From: Monoplex corrugatus | Taxonomy: Eukaryota > Mollusca > Gastropoda > Littorinimorpha > Ranellidae | Length of the DNA: 64,000 nucleotides | Direction: 5' to 3' | Assembly: GCA_030674185.1 (NCBI GenBank) | Contig: JAPXFY010000013.1 | Span: 57,215,131-57,279,130 of the forward strand | Shown: in pieces, positions 25,679-36,199 of the stretch | How the letters are laid out: every line of letters starts with the position of its first letter | Numbering within the stretch: position 1 is the first letter of the stretch | The notes under the pieces: generated by a model | The model's database searches: none | What the model saw: only the letters and a program-made list of their open reading frames with translations | What the model was told of the DNA's origin: nothing | Position numbers and translations under genes: made by a program

Positions 25679-26529
25679 AGAGGCGGGAAGGAAGAAGACG
25701 AAGCAAACAGGCCGCAGGCGGATCAATGCAACTCGACTCATTTCTGGGCAAACTGGGAGTAATCTTTTGTGGTGTGTGCGAACAAACAGCACTGTGTGTG
25801 TGTGTGTGTGTGCTGATGGGGGGGGGGGGGGGGGGGAGGCAGGCTGTTTGAGCAAGAGGTCCCCCCACCACCACCCTTCAGGTCCCTAAGGGCTGGCCCG
25901 CTCTCACAGATTGTACCGGCAGTGGAATTACGGCCAGCAGACGGCAAATATTGTGGCAAGGGACCATGAGTCAACAGGTAATATCTTATAACAACATAAC
26001 ACACAGCGGTCTGTTTGCGCTTCACAACCCTGTCTTCTTTCAGGCTCTTCACCCGCCCCCCTCCCCCCCACTCTACCACCACCGCCACCACTAACCCCTC
26101 TCTCCCCCTTTCCCACCCTCCCTTCGTTTCTTATCCACCCTCTACACAAGGCAAAATATTTGGTAAATATTGCTTCAATGGGGGTAAGGTGAAGTGTGTG
26201 TATGTGTGTTTATGTGTTGGGGAAGAGGGGGGTTGACGTGTATGTCGACACATGGACGGAAGGAGTAAAAAAAAAAGTGTGATGGGCGGAAGAGGAGAAG
26301 GGGGGGACGGGAGGGAGGGTGGGGGAGAGGGAGAGAGAGAGAGAGAAGAGAGGAGAGAGGGGAGAGATCTTACAAAAGAATGATATTGGCAACTCAAAAC
26401 ATGTTTCAACACTGAAAAGACTGAGAACTCAAAGAATGAGCGTGCGTATTATATATGTGCGAGTGTGTGTTGAGGAGGGGGAGAGGGCGAGGGGAGGGAA
26501 GACTCTACAGGACAGTATTTAAATCTACT

Positions 26530-26725
26530 TAACAAAGCAGGTCCGTTTGGAGTTTGTTCAAGAAAAGCTTAATCGCATTCGAAAAGTTCGACAGTTTCAT
26601 AATATGCTCCACCCAAATCTGCCAACAATTATCTGGCAGATTTCTCGAGCCTAGCCCACAGAAAAAGACGTCTGTGGTCTAGCCTGCACAAAAACCCTAT
26701 GAGATGACAAGGTCTTCAAAATGCA
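26530..26725 (-). repeat. SINE family A copy (minus strand)
   Basis: The complement reads AACCTTGTCATCTCATAGGG-like, then TCTGCCAGATAATTGTTGGC and a Leu/Glu-like CTTGAACAAACTCC end. A duplicated AGACGTCTGTGGTCTAG stretch lies inside. Confidence 0.65.
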
Positions 26726-26827
26726 AGGCCAGAAGTGAATGGATCTGCGAACACTACGCTGAAACCACCAGAAAAGTAGAACGACTCAAACGTTTAGACA
26801 GGCAGGGAACATGGCCAGATTTAAATT

Positions 26828-27014
26828 TTAACCCTCAGACTCCCCACCCTATCCACCAGCATCCCGCACCGTCAGCCATGCTGGTAAAGCAAAAACTTGA
26901 CCCTCTGACTATACCTCACCCCATCCACTAGCAGGAAGCTGGTGGATAAGGTGAGGGAGTCAAAGGGTGAAATTTTTGCAGTTGGTGGACAGGGTGCGGG
27001 AGTTAAAAGGTTAA
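26828..27014 (+). mobile_element. TTAA foldback element
   Basis: Outer ends TTAACCCTCAGACTCC and GGAGTTAAAAGGTTAA. The inner left arm has lost the CTTCCTG next to the centre, as small deletions at hairpin tips do. Confidence 0.87.
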
Positions 27015-27258
27015 TGTTGCCGACTGGGATTGAACTCAAGACCACTGATTTTGTGTCCATGGCCCTATCAAAAGAATCGAACAGATCGACCAATAAAAAT
27101 GGGGTGGGGGTGGGGATGGGGGTACGTGCGTGTGATGTAATGCGACGAGAAATTTTATAATGGTATCAGAGAAGTGTATGAAAACAAGGGAAACAAGCAA
27201 AAGTGTGGAGAAAACACGTTAAGTGCAAAGTGCCACGCAATGTAGGTACGCACTCCCG

Positions 27259-27347
<89 letters not shown>

Positions 27348-27362
27348 CGCGCGCGCGTGCCA
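27259..27362. repeat. (GT)n microsatellite with (GC)n end
   Basis: GT run ending in CTCGCGCGCGCGTGCC. Confidence 0.95.
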
Positions 27363-27481
27363 AACATACGCTCGCGAATGTGTTTGCACACGTAAGACAA
27401 AGGACACAGGCAGAGAGGGGTCCGGTAAGTACACCCCTCTTCAAACTTCCCATCAAGTGTCAGCATCAACAAAGAGGCCTT

Positions 27482-27772
27482 TTAACCTTTTGACTCCCAC
27501 GCCCTGTCCACCATCAGCAGCCTGTATTGTCAACCACGCTAGCAAAGCAAAAGCTTAACCTTTTGACTCCCTCACCCTATCCACCAGCTTCCTGCAGGAA
27601 GCTGATGGATAGGGTGAGGGAGTCAAAGGGTTAAGTTTTTGCAGGAAGCTGATGGATAGGGCGAGGGAGTCAAAGGGTTACGTTTTTTTCAGGAAGCTGA
27701 TGGATAGGGTGAGAGAGTCAAAGGGTTAAGTTTTTGCAGTTGATCGATAAGGGGCGGGAATCAAAGGGTTAA
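27482..27772 (+). mobile_element. TTAA foldback element with amplified right arm
   Basis: 291 bp. The normal left half is followed by three successive copies of the inner right arm (AGGAAGCTGATGGATAGGGY...CAAAGGGTTA), spaced about 57 bp apart, then the outer right arm. Confidence 0.88.
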
Positions 27773-27778
27773 AGTGAA

Positions 27779-28075
27779 ATGTGAGGCCTAATGGATAAGG
27801 CACCCGACAAACACACGAGAAACAAGGGTTCAAATCCCAGTCGGGCTGGGACTTTTCTTCCCCTTACTCCCCATCATTAACTCTTTGATGGTGGTGTGGA
27901 TGGTAATCCTTCAGAGGACAGGATATAGGGAGTGTCCATGTGCAGGCAGCACGTACTCAGTAGGCGTCAAAGACCCCACAGCCACAAGACAATTATTGTC
28001 CTGCCAAATTCTACACAAAAACCCGTGAAAATTTGAGGACTTCATCACTTCACTCGTCCTGTGACCTCAAGAGTT
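27779..28075 (+). repeat. tRNA-derived SINE (family E)
   Basis: tRNA-like head with A box GCCTAATGGATAAGGCAC and B box GGGTTCAAATCCC, about 65 bp apart. The body runs to CCTGCCAAATTCTACACAAA. Confidence 0.75.
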
Positions 28076-28083
28076 CTGGATTG

Positions 28084-28215
28084 GATATCCTGCAGGAAGC
28101 TGGTGCATAGGATAAGGATTGTACTTTGGATTGGATTTCCTGCAGGAAGCTGGTGCATAGGATAAGGGAGTCAAATGGTTAAGTTTCTGAAGCTGGTGTC
28201 TAAGGTGCTGTATAA
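28084..28215. repeat. TTAA foldback fragment with duplicated arm
   Basis: TTTCCTGCAGGAAGCTGGTG occurs twice about 58 bp apart, followed by GGGAGTCAAATGGTTAAG. Confidence 0.65.
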
Positions 28216-28469
28216 TGAAAACAGATCTGGTGACAACACACAACCTTGCCCGACTCCTCTTGATATTTTGGAAAGAGTTTATATCGTTTTCTATTCTCAC
28301 TTGCAGCTGTTTGTTCCCAATACATATGTCTGATTATTCGTAGATTTTCCCCCATCAATATTGTCTTTCTAGTTGGTTGATCAAGTCTTCATGTTGAGAG
28401 TTCCATGGACTGCTGAGAAAACAAACGAGACGATCATTCATAAGGAATATTAGGAGAAGACAGGCAACA

Positions 28470-28692
28470 TTTATACGCCATTTTATGAGGAAAGGTGAAT
28501 CAGAGCACCTGGTCACAACAGGAAAGCTGGAGGGAAAGACAGCACCAGGTAGACCCAGGGAAAAATATTGGACGGACTTGCAGAGTGGCTGAGGACAAAG
28601 AGGGTGGAAGATGTCCACGCGGCAATAAGGGTTAGATGCATAATTATGGAGGGCCATGACCGCCAACGCCATGTGGCAGGCCACTTGATGAT
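28470..28692 (+). pseudogene. Non-LTR retrotransposon C-terminal relic (+)
   Basis: Reads FMRKGESEHLVTTGKLEGK and then GRPREK. After a one-base shift it continues ILDGLAEWLR, ending near H-D-R-Q-R. This matches the C-terminal end of RTE/jockey-type LINE reverse transcriptases (LVTTGK-x-G-R-x-R-x-R-E-K-x-x-D). Part of the same family lies on the minus strand at 63671-63900. Confidence 0.75.
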
Positions 28693-28984
28693 GACGTATA
28701 GGGTGCGGGGGTCAAATCGATATAAAGTCTGTCTCCTGCGAACTTGGAACAAAAAGGGTGGCAACGTGGGCAAGACAAGTGATGACCAGGAACAGACCGA
28801 ACCATCAAGAGACAAAGAATGACCGATCCTTACAGACACACCACGAAAAAGGACACGAGCTGACAATAGGTGGGAAAGAAAGACCAAGAACGACGAGTAG
28901 TTTACAATGGCCAGTCACTCCGTGTCAACAAAACCGTGTCCCTCAAGTCAACATGCCGTTCCGTCATGACTATCAATGGAAGAC

Positions 28985-29022
28985 GCGGGGGGGGGGGGGG
29001 GGGGGAATTGGGGGGGGGTTAA
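28985..29022. repeat. Poly-G tract
   Basis: Two G runs separated by AATT. Confidence 0.9.
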
Positions 29023-29274
29023 GAGGGAATGCCGATGCGTCTACTCCACACCACCCAGTCTCTCCCAATCCCCCCCCCCCCCTCTTCAGACCCAATACAA
29101 ATCAATTCTGAATTGTCAGCCACTAACAAGGAGGCCTTTGAAAGGCCCCTTGTTGTAGCCAGGAGCGCGAGTGTTTGCATAGCGCTAGTCTTACCTCTCT
29201 AGTGGACCATACCACCTACTCCACTCTTTGAAAAGGTCCCCAAACGGCTCCCTTCTTTCTCACATACACTTTCT

Positions 29275-29460
29275 CAGAGAGAGAGAGCGAAAGAGAGAGA
29301 CCCACACACACATACCCAGGGAGAGACCGTGTGAGAGAGACTGAGACAGAGAGAGTAAATACACACACACGCGCACGCACGTACGCACAGGAAGAGACAG
29401 TAAGAGAGAGTAAACACACACACACTCATGGAGAGAGAGAGAGAGAGAGAGAGGAGAGAA

Positions 29461-29545
<85 letters not shown>
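29275..29545. repeat. (GA)n-rich purine tract
   Basis: About 270 bp of mostly GA repeats with CA islands. The last 120 bp are almost pure GA. Confidence 0.92.
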
Positions 29546-29546
<1 letters not shown>

Positions 29547-29639
29547 ACACATACACTGAGCGTAAGGCGCAAGAATGAGACAGATTAAACTTAGGAAGAC
29601 AGCGCGACCAGACAGACACACACACTAAGAGGGAGAGAG

Positions 29640-29805
29640 ATTATTGGTGTGTCTGTGTGGTTGTTGATTTCCTGTGGATAGTTTTTGATGAGTTTGTTTG
29701 TATTGTAGCCTGTTATTGGTTTATATATGTATGGTTTACTGATGTAAAGCGCTTTGAGGTTTCGGAAAGCGCTCTATAATGCACTATTATTATTATTATT
29801 ACTAA
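29640..29805 (+). repeat. CR1/L2-like retroposon 3' tail
   Basis: GTAAAGCGCTTTGAG ... GGAAAGCGCTCTATAATGCA followed by (TTA)n. The AGCGC hairpin plus (TTA)n is a common end of CR1/L2-type elements and their SINEs. Confidence 0.65.
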
Positions 29806-29993
29806 CACACACACACTGCAACAAACATACACACAGTCATACATTCACGTAAGTGCATGCCTTGGAAATACGGGAGTGTGCCACTCTGATGACTCTCTCT
29901 CTCTTTACCTCTGGCTCATTGCTTTCAAATGTTGTTTCGTCCATGGCAACAATCTGATTGAAAAAAAGCTGTCACCCTCTTTTGTGTATCTGT

Positions 29994-30130
29994 TTAACCC
30001 TTGGACTCCCGCACCCTGTCCACCAGCACCCTACACTACCAACCACGTTAGCAAAGCAAAAATTGGTGGATAGGGTGAGGGAATCAAATGGTTAAGTTCT
30101 TGCAGTTGGTGGATAGGGTTAAAGGGTTAA
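29994..30130 (+). mobile_element. TTAA foldback element lacking inner left arm
   Basis: The asymmetric arm up to GCAAAGCAAAAATT runs straight into GGTGGATAGGGTGAGGGAATC, so one side of the inner hairpin is deleted. It shares its right TTAA with the next copy. Confidence 0.85.
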
Positions 30131-30319
30131 CCCGTTCACTCATGCAGCCTGTCCATAAGCTGCAAAAACTTAACCCTTTGACTCCCTCACCCTATTCACC
30201 AGCTTTCTGCAGGAAGCTGGCGGATAGGGTGAGGGAGAGAAAGTTACAAATTTTTGCTTTGCTGTCATAGCTGACAATGCAGGATGCTGACAGACAGGGT
30301 GAGGGAGTCAAAGGATTAA
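30127..30319 (-). mobile_element. TTAA foldback element abutting the previous copy
   Basis: Opposite orientation to the element at 29994 and joined to it through a single shared TTAA at 30127-30130. The inner palindrome is intact around CTGCAG. Confidence 0.85.
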
Positions 30320-30412
30320 CAAATATAACATAATGCCTTTTTGAGGGAGTCAAAGGGTTAACAACTATAACATAATGCCTTTTTGAGGGAGTCAAAGGGT
30401 TAACAACTGTAA
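30320..30412. repeat. Tandem copies of a foldback-element end
   Basis: A roughly 43-bp unit (AACTATAACATAATGCC then TTTTTGAGGGAGTCAAAGGG) directly repeated after the element at 30127-30319. Confidence 0.8.
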
Positions 30413-30529
30413 CATATGCTCTTTTTAATCTTCAGTAAAGCAGTGTTGAAGTGACCTATCTTACTGCAAACGTCTCATTCCAAATCAACACACCAAAATC
30501 GCATGAACTGATCCATGACCAATACAAAT

Positions 30530-30640
30530 ATCATGAGTTATAAACCACCACCTAATACCCATGCAGGTTCAAACCCAGACCTTCCAACGTGAAGTCCTGT
30601 GACCTAATCACTCGACTATTGTGCCCGGTGAAAAGGATTC
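30530..30640 (-). repeat. tRNA-like SINE head (minus strand)
   Basis: The complement has A box TAGTCGAGTGATTAGGTC and B box GGGTTTGAACCTG. Confidence 0.7.
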
Positions 30641-31045
30641 AAACTTTGTTTCTGTTTTAAGTCTGTTATGCTGCTTTAAAAAAAACAACAACAAAAAACC
30701 TGCATAAACATGTGAGAAACTGGCGTTCCCAAAACTTTTTCTGGTCAGATCTAAGATGAGGATCAGGAAAAAAAATCGTTCTGTTTACAGAACATGCAAA
30801 TCAGGACTTCCACTCAAGCACCTGGGGAAAAACAAACAAAACAAAACAAAACAACAGGGAGAGGGCACAGACACAAAACGAAACAATAATCTCTGTATCA
30901 AGATAATCACAATGCCAACGATCTACATGGACGGCACAACATGACGACCGTTTCAGACAGACACGAAACAGGCACCTGCACATGATTTCCTAGCCTCAGA
31001 GCTCGACAAGAGCTGTGGACACACACACACACACACACATTAGCG

Positions 31046-31440
31046 CTGCAGAGCATTAAGCTGACTGACGTCACCGGAGTGAGCAAAATGGCATTGTTAG
31101 TCGTGTTTGTGATCACAAGCCTTTGTTTGATGTCCGCTTCTGTTTACTGGCCAGCATGAGAGGAGCCGGGACAATTTACGCCCATTAGGACAACCATTTT
31201 CCAACCTGAGTTCTGTCTGTGCTTTGAGACATGTGCGTGCGTCTGTTATGACCGCTGATCAATGTGGGGGGTGGCGGGGGGGGGGGGCTTCCTTCGTGAA
31301 TGATGACTTAATGACGGCTTTTGCCCTTGCTGGACATAAGAGTGACTCTGTCTCTAGCGTCGCCTGCATGCGTCAAACATCCATGTTTGCTGTTTAGTTC
31401 CACTAAGCAGAGCAAATATTAAATTGAGCTTGCATTTCCT
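31046..31440. promoter_or_regulatory. Candidate intronic regulatory block near the microexon
   Basis: Unique-looking, balanced-GC DNA amid microsatellites, about 400 bp upstream of the 14-nt exon in plus coordinates. It contains a perfect CRE palindrome TGACGTCA (31066-31073), CCTTTGTTTGATG (TCF/Sox-like) and TGTTTACTGG (Fox-like). Function is inferred only from motif content and lack of repeats. Confidence 0.35.
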
Positions 31441-31530
31441 TTACGTTTCTAATGGATCGTTTGTAGGAAAAAAAAAAAAAAAAAGAATATTTTCAGTATT
31501 TGACAGGCGAACATGTGAGGGCGCGCGGGC

Positions 31531-31538
31531 GCACAAAC

Positions 31539-31624
<86 letters not shown>

Positions 31625-31670
31625 TGCGTGCGTGCGTGCGTGCGTGCGTACGTGCGCGCGCGCGCGTGAC
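31531..31670. repeat. (GT)n with (GC)n core
   Basis: GT runs then GCGTGCGTGCGTGCGTGCGT and GCGCGCGCGCGCGTG. Confidence 0.93.
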
Positions 31671-31850
31671 AAAAACAAAGAACAACAGACAAAACAACAA
31701 TCACAAACTGACACAGGAGCGAAAGTGAGAGAAGATGTGAAAAGAGAGCGAGAGAGGAAAGGAAGGAGGAAGGGGAGGGAGAGAGAGAGAGGAGAGAGAG
31801 AAGAGAAAGAGACAGAGCGAGATAAACATACAACCAAAATCGCAACTCAC

Positions 31851-31864
31851 GTGTTTTTCTGCAT
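31851..31864 (-). CDS. gro: Probable 14-nt Groucho microexon (encodes D-AEKH)
   Basis: Fourteen nucleotides between a good acceptor (TTTTTATCTTTCAG) and a perfect donor (GTGAGT). They enter in phase 1, completing the split codon left by the GP exon, and leave in phase 0, exactly what the next exon needs. The product adds D-AEKH, and the family carries an AEKH- or SEKH-like motif at this point before an Arg. Splice signals, phase and residues all agree, but a 14-nt exon cannot be proven from sequence alone. Part of the family's intervening Ser-rich stretch is absent, so another exon could lie in the intron to the right. Confidence 0.72.
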
Positions 31865-31905
31865 CTGAAAGATAAAAAGGAAAAATAAGTTATTTTCAAA
31901 AATGC

Positions 31906-31913
31906 AACACACA

Positions 31914-31971
<58 letters not shown>

Positions 31972-31977
31972 TACATC
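31906..31977. repeat. (CA)n microsatellite
   Basis: CA run beginning about 42 bp into the intron upstream of the microexon acceptor, which on the transcribed strand is (GT)n. Confidence 0.95.
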
Positions 31978-32217
31978 TGTATGCTTCATAACCTACATGT
32001 ACCAACTATACATTTTTCTAACATTTCTTCATGAAATAATACAAACATCCTGTGGATCTGACGTAGATTGATAATTATGCCCGGTTCCTGCTTATTCATA
32101 ACACCTGGTTCAAGTTCAACTTGTTTTCCGCTTGAATTGGTCTTTTAATCTTTAATATAATCTACTACTGCATTAACATTACTTTCCCACCCTTCTGTTT
32201 TACTTCTCACGCAAAGT

Positions 32218-32410
32218 CAACTTCATTATCTCTCAAGGAGAAATTACACAGTAGTCATCACTCACAGATACTGTGTGTGTGTGGGGGGGGGGGGGGGGGG
32301 TGGAAGAAAAAAGAAACAACTTCATTATCTCTCAAGGAGAACTTACATAGTAGTCATCACTCACAGGTACTGGGGGGAGGGGGGAGGTACTGGGGGGGGG
32401 GAGATGGGAG
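32218..32410. repeat. Duplicated module with poly-G tracts
   Basis: CTTCATTATCTCTCAAGGAG followed by GTAGTCATCACTCACAG occurs twice, each ending in a G-rich run. Confidence 0.85.
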
Positions 32411-32439
32411 GAGAATAAAGAAACACACTCACATACACA

Positions 32440-32515
32440 TTAATGTCAGCAATTTATGACACGAGAAAAAAACACACTGAATATCACACTTACAAATTAT
32501 CATTCTAAACACACA

Positions 32516-32554
<39 letters not shown>

Positions 32555-32630
32555 TGCCAGCAATTTGTGACATGAAAAAAACCCCCACTGAACATTACAA
32601 ACACTAACACACAAATTATCATTCTAAAAG

Positions 32631-32690
<60 letters not shown>
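32440..32690. repeat. Duplicated module with (CA)n
   Basis: CAGCAATTTATGACACGAGA ... ACAAATTATCATTCTAAA occurs twice, each followed by (CA)n. Confidence 0.85.
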
Positions 32691-32692
<2 letters not shown>

Positions 32693-32929
32693 TCATTGGT
32701 TCACAGTCCTGTTAATGTATTGCTTTAAGTTTATGAAGTTTGTACTTTAGCATTAAATTTTCCCTTCGCATTGTTAATGTTAAGATTTTGTTCCATTTTT
32801 ATATTTACCCACTTACTCATGTATCATACTCATTCTCCCCTCTGCCCCCAATCCAACTCACCCATCTCCCATCCTCCATTTTCCCTCCGTCTAATACCAC
32901 TCATAGTGAACAGACGTTAAATCAAAGAA

Positions 32930-32941
32930 CGAACACACACA

Positions 32942-33003
<62 letters not shown>
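32930..33003. repeat. (CA)n microsatellite
   Basis: Long CA run. Confidence 0.95.
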
Positions 33004-33004
<1 letters not shown>

Positions 33005-33582
33005 CAGAATAACTTTCAATTAAATGTGCATGCATGCGTGCGCGCGCACACACGCACACACACTGCACAATAATTTTCAATTAAAAGTGCGCGCACACAA
33101 ACACATGCACACACAAAAGTGTGAAATCACTTCCATATCAGTATCAGAGTGCACATAAACAAACACACATGCAGACAGGGGAATATTCTCATCTTACAGC
33201 CAGGCAGATTTTCTCTGATTCTCATTCAAGAACAGAATAGATTCTCAGACAACAGTCGGATTATGTGCAGATGGTTTTGCGTTTTAAAGGATGAAAACGT
33301 CGACTACCCACTTTGTAGCAGGAGATATAAAACTACACCTGGATATGGTTGTGTGATATGGGCCGATTATAACTGTAAGCTGCAAAATTTCTATATTCTT
33401 CTTTCCCATCTTTTTTCCTACACGGTTCATTTATGGTTCATGTTATTGTGCATTTCTTCCCACTCTGTTCAAGAGCAGTGACTTTCTTGTGCACTAAAAT
33501 ATAAACACTGAACTTTGTGAATGGCAGGTTTGGTGGCTGTTGTTGTTTCACCCCACTATAAAGGCAGTCATATTGTTTTCTG

Positions 33583-34107
33583 GGATATGCTGGATGTTTT
33601 TATGTTTCCATAAACAGGTTCTTTTCATAAATCAGCATATGATGGATGTTTCTGTTTCCATAAACAGGTTCTTTTCATAGATCAGGATATGCTGGATGTC
33701 TTTATGTTTCCATAAACAGGTTCTTTTCATAGATCAGGATATGCTGGATGTCTTTATGTTTCCATAAACAGGTTCTTTTCATAGATCAGGATATGCTGGA
33801 TGTCTTTATGTTTCCATAAACAGGTTCTTTTCATAGATCAGGATATGCTGGATGTCTTTATGTTTCCATAAACAGGTTCTTTTCATAGATCAGGATATGC
33901 TGGATGTCTTTATGTTTCCATAAACAGGTTCTTTTCATAGATCAGGATATGCTGGATGTCTTTATGTTTCCATAAACAGGTTCTTTTCATAGTTCAGGAT
34001 ATGCTGGATGTCTTTATGTTTCCATAAACAGGTTCTTTTCATAGATCAGGATATGCTGGATGTCTTTATGTTTCCATAAATAGGTTCTTTTCGTAGATCA
34101 GGATATA
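33583..34107. repeat. 52-bp minisatellite, highly homogeneous
   Basis: About ten units of GGATATGCTGGATGTCTTTA then TGTTTCCATAAACAGGTTCT and TTTCATAGATCA. Inner units are identical apart from rare changes. The final unit runs into ATATCTTGAGTTCAGTCC of a SINE A copy. Confidence 0.95.
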
Positions 34108-34385
34108 TCTTGAGTTCAGTCCTAGCCAATAACATTAAACATTGGCCCGTTTGTTACCCATCTTAACGTTTCCATCATTCTGGTGGTGTCTGCTTAGCGT
34201 TTCAAAGGTTCCCCTCTCCCCCTTTTTGCTCCTTAGTTCAACACCTGGCCAGCGGACAGGGTTTGGCACAGGCTAAGGGGGTCTGCCAGATAACTGTTTA
34301 GCAGATCTGGGTGGAGCGCAAGTGACATTATCCGAATGTGATGAATCGCTCTTGAACAAACTCCAAACTCTATCAAATACTGGCA
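34108..34385 (+). repeat. SINE family A copy
   Basis: CTTGAGTTCAGTCC, CATTGGCCCGTTTGTTACCC, CAACACCTGGCCAGCGGACA, TCTGCCAGATAACTGTTTAG and ATTATCCGAATGTGATGAAT. The pol III head is replaced by the minisatellite. Confidence 0.8.
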
Positions 34386-34494
34386 CAGTGTGCAGGATAA
34401 TTAATGTGCGTATCTGATGTTCTGTGTATGTATCCACGCAACGATGATTCTGGCACTAGCAGGTCTGCACATACATTGACAGAGGAGACTGGAA

Positions 34495-34605
34495 CATTTT
34501 TTCATCTTCCATCCACCAGGTAGTACCCAAGCAGGTTCGAACATAAGACCTTTCAACTGGAAGACCCTGCCCTAACCACATGACCATCACGAAAGTCTGA
34601 TGGTT
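34495..34605 (-). repeat. tRNA-like SINE head (minus strand)
   Basis: The complement carries ATGGTCATGTGGTTAGGGC (A box) and TGTTCGAACCTG (B box). Confidence 0.65.
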
Positions 34606-34929
34606 CAGTTCACAAAGAAAAGAAAAAAAAACATTTGTATAACCATTCTCTATCCTCTTTCTCCATCCTCCATCTATGGAAACATTTATCTCATCTATTT
34701 CATAATTATTCACATCGTCTTCTTCAATCACTGACACTGATGTGTGAAAAAAACACTGCTAAGAAATAAAAGAATTTATGACATTCTACATGACTGTTTC
34801 GTTAGATATAAAAAGATTCTCATCATTTTTACGCATCACAGGTACTGAAGGTCTGTGTAGTACATTCTCCATTCAATACGAGTATATTCTTTTGAAGTAT
34901 ATCACACTTAGCTGAAAAGCAAATTCGGC

Positions 34930-35465
34930 TGTGTTTGGAGCATTATGTCTGACCGCTTACGTGATCAAAGCACAACCCCCTATGGTAGTTGTGATAAAGC
35001 GATGTAGGGGAAGCTTCCGACAGTCAAGTGTCAGGACTATAATAGGAAGAGAAGAGCTGTGGCAGCTATGCTGGCGGCTGCGCGGGCTGTCCAGTAGACA
35101 GCTGAAGGCCCTGACAAAGGCAAAGGTCTCTTTCATTGTTTCTTGGTCCGGTAGTTGGACTGGACCTGGGCTGGTGTTCGTTTGATGTGGCTATGTCCCT
35201 GGGCTGGTGTTCGTTTGTGTGGCTATGTCCTGGGAATTGTCATCTTCCCACCTTGCCATTCGGCTTGTTAACAAGATAACTGATGACTCGGTCCCCAATG
35301 TGTCATGCAGTGCATGGACAGCCTCCCCCCCCCCCTCCTCCCCTATGTTAGGCAAAATGGTTACTGTAAGGCTTAGGGAACTGGGCCGTAATTGTCCACT
35401 CAGTGGTGAGAGTGTTGTTCGTGAGTCCCATCCAGCACCCTCGGGTGTTTCTCAACTTTTATAAG
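34930..35465. other. GC-balanced unique block in GP-exon downstream intron
   Basis: No repeat family recognised except a 33-bp direct duplication (CTGGGCTGGTGTTCGTTTG). No coding match. Could be regulatory or an unrecognised repeat. Confidence 0.35.
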
Positions 35466-35617
35466 TATGTCTAAACATACCGTTGTCGTAATCCATTCAT
35501 TCCTGTTTGAGCTGATTCAGTGTGGACAGTATAACTGACAGATAAAAAAAGGGGGGGGGGAGGAAACGGAAGAATAGACAGGCATAGGGGAGGGAGAGGA
35601 AGACAGACAGACAACAC

Positions 35618-35625
35618 ACACACAC

Positions 35626-35659
<34 letters not shown>

Positions 35660-35692
35660 ACACCACACACACCACAACAACCACACACACAC
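35618..35692. repeat. (CA)n microsatellite
   Basis: CA runs with ACCACA interruptions. Confidence 0.92.
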
Positions 35693-35825
35693 AATAACAG
35701 AGCTTGCTTCATCTCCTCAAGCCACGAACAATCTATTCAATCAGACAGCTCACCCAATTACCTTTCCCACTCCACTTACCCAAATCTGCCACACCTAAGC
35801 ACTTGTGAACCAACTAAAGACTCAC

Positions 35826-36015
35826 CTTTGTCGCTGCTTTCCTTGAGGGCGGCCAGATGAGGAGGAATACCTGGAAAACCAGGTGGGAAAGCTGCCGACA
35901 GGAAGCTGGCAGAACTAGCTCCCGATATAGGCGGCTGAAGCCCCGCTGGGTGGGGGGTGAGCGGGATGGGGGGACCATGAGGGTGGTGTGGTAAATGCTG
36001 AGCCTGCATCTGTTG
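35826..36015 (-). CDS. gro: Groucho exon, GP (Gly/Pro-rich) domain
   Basis: A 190-nt exon entering in phase 0 and leaving in phase 1. It begins [20 protein letters not shown] and continues with [10 protein letters not shown], the signature start of the GP domain. It then runs through a Ser/Ala/Phe/Pro-rich stretch to ALKESSDK. The acceptor is TTTCTTCGCAG and the donor GTGAGT. In the family this disordered segment contributes to repression and histone-deacetylase contact. The exon is GC-rich relative to its AT-rich intron flanks. Confidence 0.94.
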
Positions 36016-36199
36016 CTGCGAAGAAAGCAAGACACCCACTTCAATATCTACCTCATGTACTGATGGAAATGAGGATGGTGACGAAACTACTACTACCATT
36101 GTTACTACTAAATACTACTACCACCACCAGCACAAATACTACACAACCCTACCACCAACACTACTACTACTACTGACTTCCATCATCACCTTTATCACT

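Larger units (their letters stand above)
31865..35825 (-). other. Groucho intron (about 4.0 kb)
   Basis: Contains (CA)n runs, duplicated modules at 32.2-32.7 kb, the 52-bp minisatellite at 33583-34107 leading into a SINE copy, a minus-strand tRNA-like SINE head, and a GC-balanced unique block at 34930-35465. Confidence 0.8.

Noticed and set aside
32740..33012. Frame with Pro/Ser then His/Thr repeat as a secreted peptide
   Set aside because: Half is (CA)n repeat, no cleavage or splice context, no family match.
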